Below, in pieces: positions 6,046 through 8,146 of a stretch of DNA of 8,146 nt (its first letter is position 1; each line of letters opens with the position of its first letter). The translations under genes and the position numbers were made by a program. Origin of the DNA: a bacterium. Its GTDB lineage: Bacteria; UBA9089; JASEGY01. The notes under the pieces are model-generated. The model saw only the letters and a list, made by a program, of their open reading frames with translations. It ran no database searches and had not been told where the DNA came from. Location of the stretch: NCBI GenBank assembly GCA_030019105.1, contig JASEGY010000146.1, positions 1 to 8,146 of the forward strand, in the 5' to 3' direction.

Positions 6046-6378
6046 ATGCCTACTAAAGCCCTTTTCGAATTACCGATGATAATGAAAAAAGAAATGGATG
6101 CCTTAGTCAGAAGTGGGTTTTATGCTAATAAAGATGAGGTGTCCAAAGACGCATTCAGGGTTCTATTAGCAGTCAGGCCAAATCTTAAAATAGAAGCAGC
6201 AGTCCAGCTTTATAAAGATAAAGAAGTGTCCTTAGGTAAAGCCGCAGAGATAGGAGGGGTTTCCACGGTAAAGTTTAAAGATATTCTGGCAGATAGAGGA
6301 ATAATTCGGGAGATAGGATCAAGAAATAAGAAAGAGTTTATTGAAGGATTAAGCCTTATAACGGAATTGCGAAAATGA
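6046..6378 (+). CDS. UPF0175-family antitoxin-like DNA-binding protein
   Basis: A 110-residue protein in two parts. Residues 4-45 (ALFELPMIMKKEMDALVRSG, then a helix ending DAFRVLLAVRP) look like a ribbon-helix-helix segment. Residues 50-88 (AAVQLYKDKEVSLGKAAEIG, then a helix to LADRGI) are typical of UPF0175, a helix-turn-helix-like family found next to PIN-domain proteins. It is expected to neutralise the downstream toxin and repress its own promoter. The start has a purine-rich AGGAAAGGAGAGGTG (6023-6037) upstream. The stop overlaps the next start in ATGA (4 bp), the classic arrangement for paired synthesis. A 60-base sample (6061-6120) is 35% G+C, far below moeA, which would fit acquisition by transfer. 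Confidence 0.85.
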   Translation: MPTKALFELPMIMKKEMDALVRSGFYANKDEVSKDAFRVLLAVRPNLKIEAAVQLYKDKEVSLGKAAEIGGVSTVKFKDILADRGIIREIGSRNKKEFIEGLSLITELRK

Positions 6379-6884
6379 CCTCAATCGTCTTTGATACAGA
6401 TATTATAAGCACCTTTTCAAAGATTCAACGGCTGGAATTACTGGAAGATTTATTCCCTCAAAGTGATTTCTGTATTCCTCCTGCTGTGCAAAACGATCTG
6501 ATTAGGGCTGAAGAAGCTGGTTATGTCTTTACAGATTATCTGTGGAGTGCAAATCTATTTAAGGTAGTGACTTGTTCTCAGGATGAGATAGAGCTTATCA
6601 GCAAGCTATCAATAGAAAGAAGAACGTTAGGATTGGGAGAAATCACAAGTATTGCTGTGGCTAAGCATAGAAACTGGCTTATGGTTACTAACGATGAAGC
6701 TGCTAAGAAAGAATGCGACCGGCAAGGAGTACGGTACATTGATTTGACTGTGATTTTAGGTTCATTATGGAGGAATGAAATCCTTTCAAAAGAGGAAGTT
6801 AGCAAATTAATTGATGAAATTGAGAAAAAGGATAGGGTGAGGATTAAAAATAGGAAGGAAATTTTGAATGATGATAGAAGTTGA
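6375..6884 (+). CDS. PIN-domain toxin (VapC-like / DUF3368-type ribonuclease)
   Basis: A 169-residue PIN-domain protein, presumably a Mg2+-dependent ribonuclease that stops translation by cutting RNA when not bound by its antitoxin. Acidic residues expected in the active site are present: D7 (IVFDTD), probably D41 (VQNDL, where E is more usual), E89 in LGLGEITSIAVA and D107 in VTNDEAA. The layout with LGLGE and a C-terminal helix pair (GSLWRNEILSKEEVSKLIDE) resembles DUF3368 proteins that pair with UPF0175. It has a basic tail (KKDRVRIKNRKE). It overlaps the antitoxin by 4 bp upstream and moeA by 17 bp downstream. With all catalytic positions apparently filled, it is likely active. The RNA target cannot be read from sequence. 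Confidence 0.87.
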   Translation: MTSIVFDTDIISTFSKIQRLELLEDLFPQSDFCIPPAVQNDLIRAEEAGYVFTDYLWSANLFKVVTCSQDEIELISKLSIERRTLGLGEITSIAVAKHRNWLMVTNDEAAKKECDRQGVRYIDLTVILGSLWRNEILSKEEVSKLIDEIEKKDRVRIKNRKEILNDDRS

Positions 6885-8094
6885 AGAAGCCCTGATGATA
6901 ATCCTCAATCATATCAGGGTGTTAGATGCAGAGAAAGTAGACATCTTAGACTCTTTGGACCGGATTCTGGCTGAAGAGATTTATTCTGAGATAGACATCC
7001 CGCCCTTTAGAAGCTCGGCCATGGACGGCTATGCGGTTGTAGCGGCCGATACAGTTGGGGCGTTGGCAGGGAATCCTGTTTACCTGGAGGTAATCGATGA
7101 CATCCCCGCCGGGTCTCTTCCGAAAAGGCCGCTTTCTTGCGGGCAGGCCGCGCGGATAATGACCGGCGCACCCCTGCCGGCCGGCGCTGATGCAGTAATT
7201 ATGGTCGAGTATACAGAAAGAGACGATGGGCAGGTTAAGCTCTTCCGAGAAGTATCCCCCCTGGAGAATATCCGGGAGGCGGGTGAAGATGTGGCTGAAG
7301 GCGACCTGGTTCTGCCCGAAGGAACCATCATCAGGCCGGCTGAGGTAGGCATGCTGGCTTCCCTGGGAAAGAGGGCGGTCTCTTGTATTAGAAAGCCGCG
7401 GGTGGCTATCCTGTCTACCGGTGATGAAGTGGTCGATATTGATCAGGAACTAAGTCCGGGCAAAATCCGTAATTCTAATGGATATTCCCTTTATGCCCAG
7501 GTTGTTCGGTACGGAGGTATCCCGGTTCCCCTTGGCATTGCCCCGGATGATGAAGGCAAAATAAAGAGCTGTATTGAACAGGGACTCAGTTCAAGTGATA
7601 TGCTGGTTATTTCCGGAGGTGTCTCGGTAGGAGACTACGATCTGGTAAAGGGGGTCCTGGCTGATTTAGGAGCGGAGATGAAGTTCTGGAAGGTAGCCAT
7701 GAAGCCGGGTAAACCCCTTGCCTTTGGACTTATTAAGGGAAAGCCGGTTTTTGGGTTACCTGGATATCCGGTCTCGGTGCTGGTGGTCTTTGAACAATTT
7801 GTCCGGCCTGCCATGCGAAAGATGGCCGGCCGGAAATGGTTGAAAAAGCCGGAGATAGAAGCAGAGCTTTGCGAAGAGATTAAAAAGAAGCCGGATCGGA
7901 GAAACTACTTTCGGGGTATAGTTGATAAAAAAGATGGTCAATATTATGCCAGGACAACCGGCCCGCAGGGATCAGGTATGTTAAGTTCCATGGTCAAGGC
8001 CAATGCCCTACTTATTATTCCCGAGGGCGTTAGTTACTTAAAAGCAGGAGAGAAGGTTAAGGCCCAGATGCTTGATTATCCGGAGGTAGAATAA
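6868..8094 (+). CDS. moeA: Molybdopterin molybdenumtransferase MoeA
   Basis: MoeA inserts molybdate into adenylylated molybdopterin, the last common step of molybdenum cofactor synthesis, in the cytoplasm. The 408 residues match the usual length. Motifs: PPFRSSAMDGYAV (45-57), QAARIMTGAPLPAGADAVI (93-111), GEDV (139-142), then the MoaB/Mog-like domain from about 178 with ILSTGDEV (181-188), ISGGVSVGDYD (248-258), MKPGKPLAFG (278-287) and GLPGYPVS (296-303), and the beta-barrel C-terminal domain from about 328. The ATG at 6868 is chosen over 6871 because AGGAAGG (6852-6858) lies 9 nt upstream. The start lies inside the toxin gene, so moeA is probably co-transcribed and partly coupled. No other Moco gene is visible. 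The stop codon is directly followed by an inverted repeat. Confidence 0.96.
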   Translation: MMIEVEEALMIILNHIRVLDAEKVDILDSLDRILAEEIYSEIDIPPFRSSAMDGYAVVAADTVGALAGNPVYLEVIDDIPAGSLPKRPLSCGQAARIMTGAPLPAGADAVIMVEYTERDDGQVKLFREVSPLENIREAGEDVAEGDLVLPEGTIIRPAEVGMLASLGKRAVSCIRKPRVAILSTGDEVVDIDQELSPGKIRNSNGYSLYAQVVRYGGIPVPLGIAPDDEGKIKSCIEQGLSSSDMLVISGGVSVGDYDLVKGVLADLGAEMKFWKVAMKPGKPLAFGLIKGKPVFGLPGYPVSVLVVFEQFVRPAMRKMAGRKWLKKPEIEAELCEEIKKKPDRRNYFRGIVDKKDGQYYARTTGPQGSGMLSSMVKANALLIIPEGVSYLKAGEKVKAQMLDYPEVE

Positions 8095-8146
8095 ATGGGA
8101 AATTAGGAAATGGGAAGTATCTTGATTTACTTCCTATTTCCCATTT
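8093..8146. repeat. Imperfect inverted repeat starting at the moeA stop codon (reaches the window end)
   Basis: AAATGGGAAAT (8093-8103) is the exact reverse complement of 8136-8146, and GGAAGTA (8113-8119) pairs with TACTTCC (8128-8134) around an 8-base loop. The left side carries an extra GGAAATGGGAA-like repeat unit, so the pairing has a bulge. It overlaps the last two bases of the stop codon. It may act as a terminator or mRNA end protector, or may be another intergenic palindrome family. Whether a T-run follows is not visible because the window ends here. Confidence 0.75.

Overview
The window is a piece of bacterial chromosome with two divergent halves. The minus-strand half (about 72-5783) is a late flagellar cluster, read in the order flgN-like chaperone, flgK (hook-filament junction protein 1), flgL (junction protein 2), then a threonine-synthase-like PLP enzyme that starts one base after flgL ends. 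The plus-strand half (6046-8094) is a UPF0175-type antitoxin, a PIN-domain toxin overlapping it by 4 bp, and moeA (molybdenum cofactor synthesis) overlapping the toxin by 17 bp. A flagellum and Moco synthesis point to a motile bacterium. The species cannot be told from the sequence. The 7-bp and 9-bp intergenic arrays are a style I associate, from memory only, with genomes of uncultured lineages (planctomycete/Omnitrophota-like). No stretch without a gene exceeds 300 bases; positions 1-71, downstream of the PLP enzyme, show no terminator or other signal.

The intergenic spaces are the unusual part. flgK-flgL (2560-2773) holds a 14-copy heptad array beginning at the flgK stop codon and an 8-copy 9-bp array ending just before the flgL ribosome binding site. 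flgN-flgK (5030-5288) is almost entirely one nested inverted repeat: 31-bp arms made of the same heptads, then 16-bp arms GGTCATCGTTTCGGCC / GGCCGAAACGATGACC, then two small hairpins. The same 16-bp arms recur in the divergent region (5784-6045), enclosing a different pair of hairpins. There the element fits almost exactly between two outward-facing promoters: a sigma-28-like promoter (GCCGATAA) for flgN and a near-consensus sigma-70 promoter (TTGACA-17-TATAGT) for the antitoxin operon. A further imperfect palindrome begins at the moeA stop codon and runs to the window edge.

Functionally, FlgN would chaperone FlgK and FlgL for export, and FlgK/FlgL join hook to filament; sigma-28 control fits this late-gene set. 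FlgK and FlgL are both longer than usual and share an 'IN'-type repeat module about 60% identical in its core, suggesting module exchange between neighbours. The toxin-antitoxin pair appears to be autoregulated through an 18-bp palindrome over its -10 box, and the gene overlaps imply that moeA is at least partly transcribed from that promoter.
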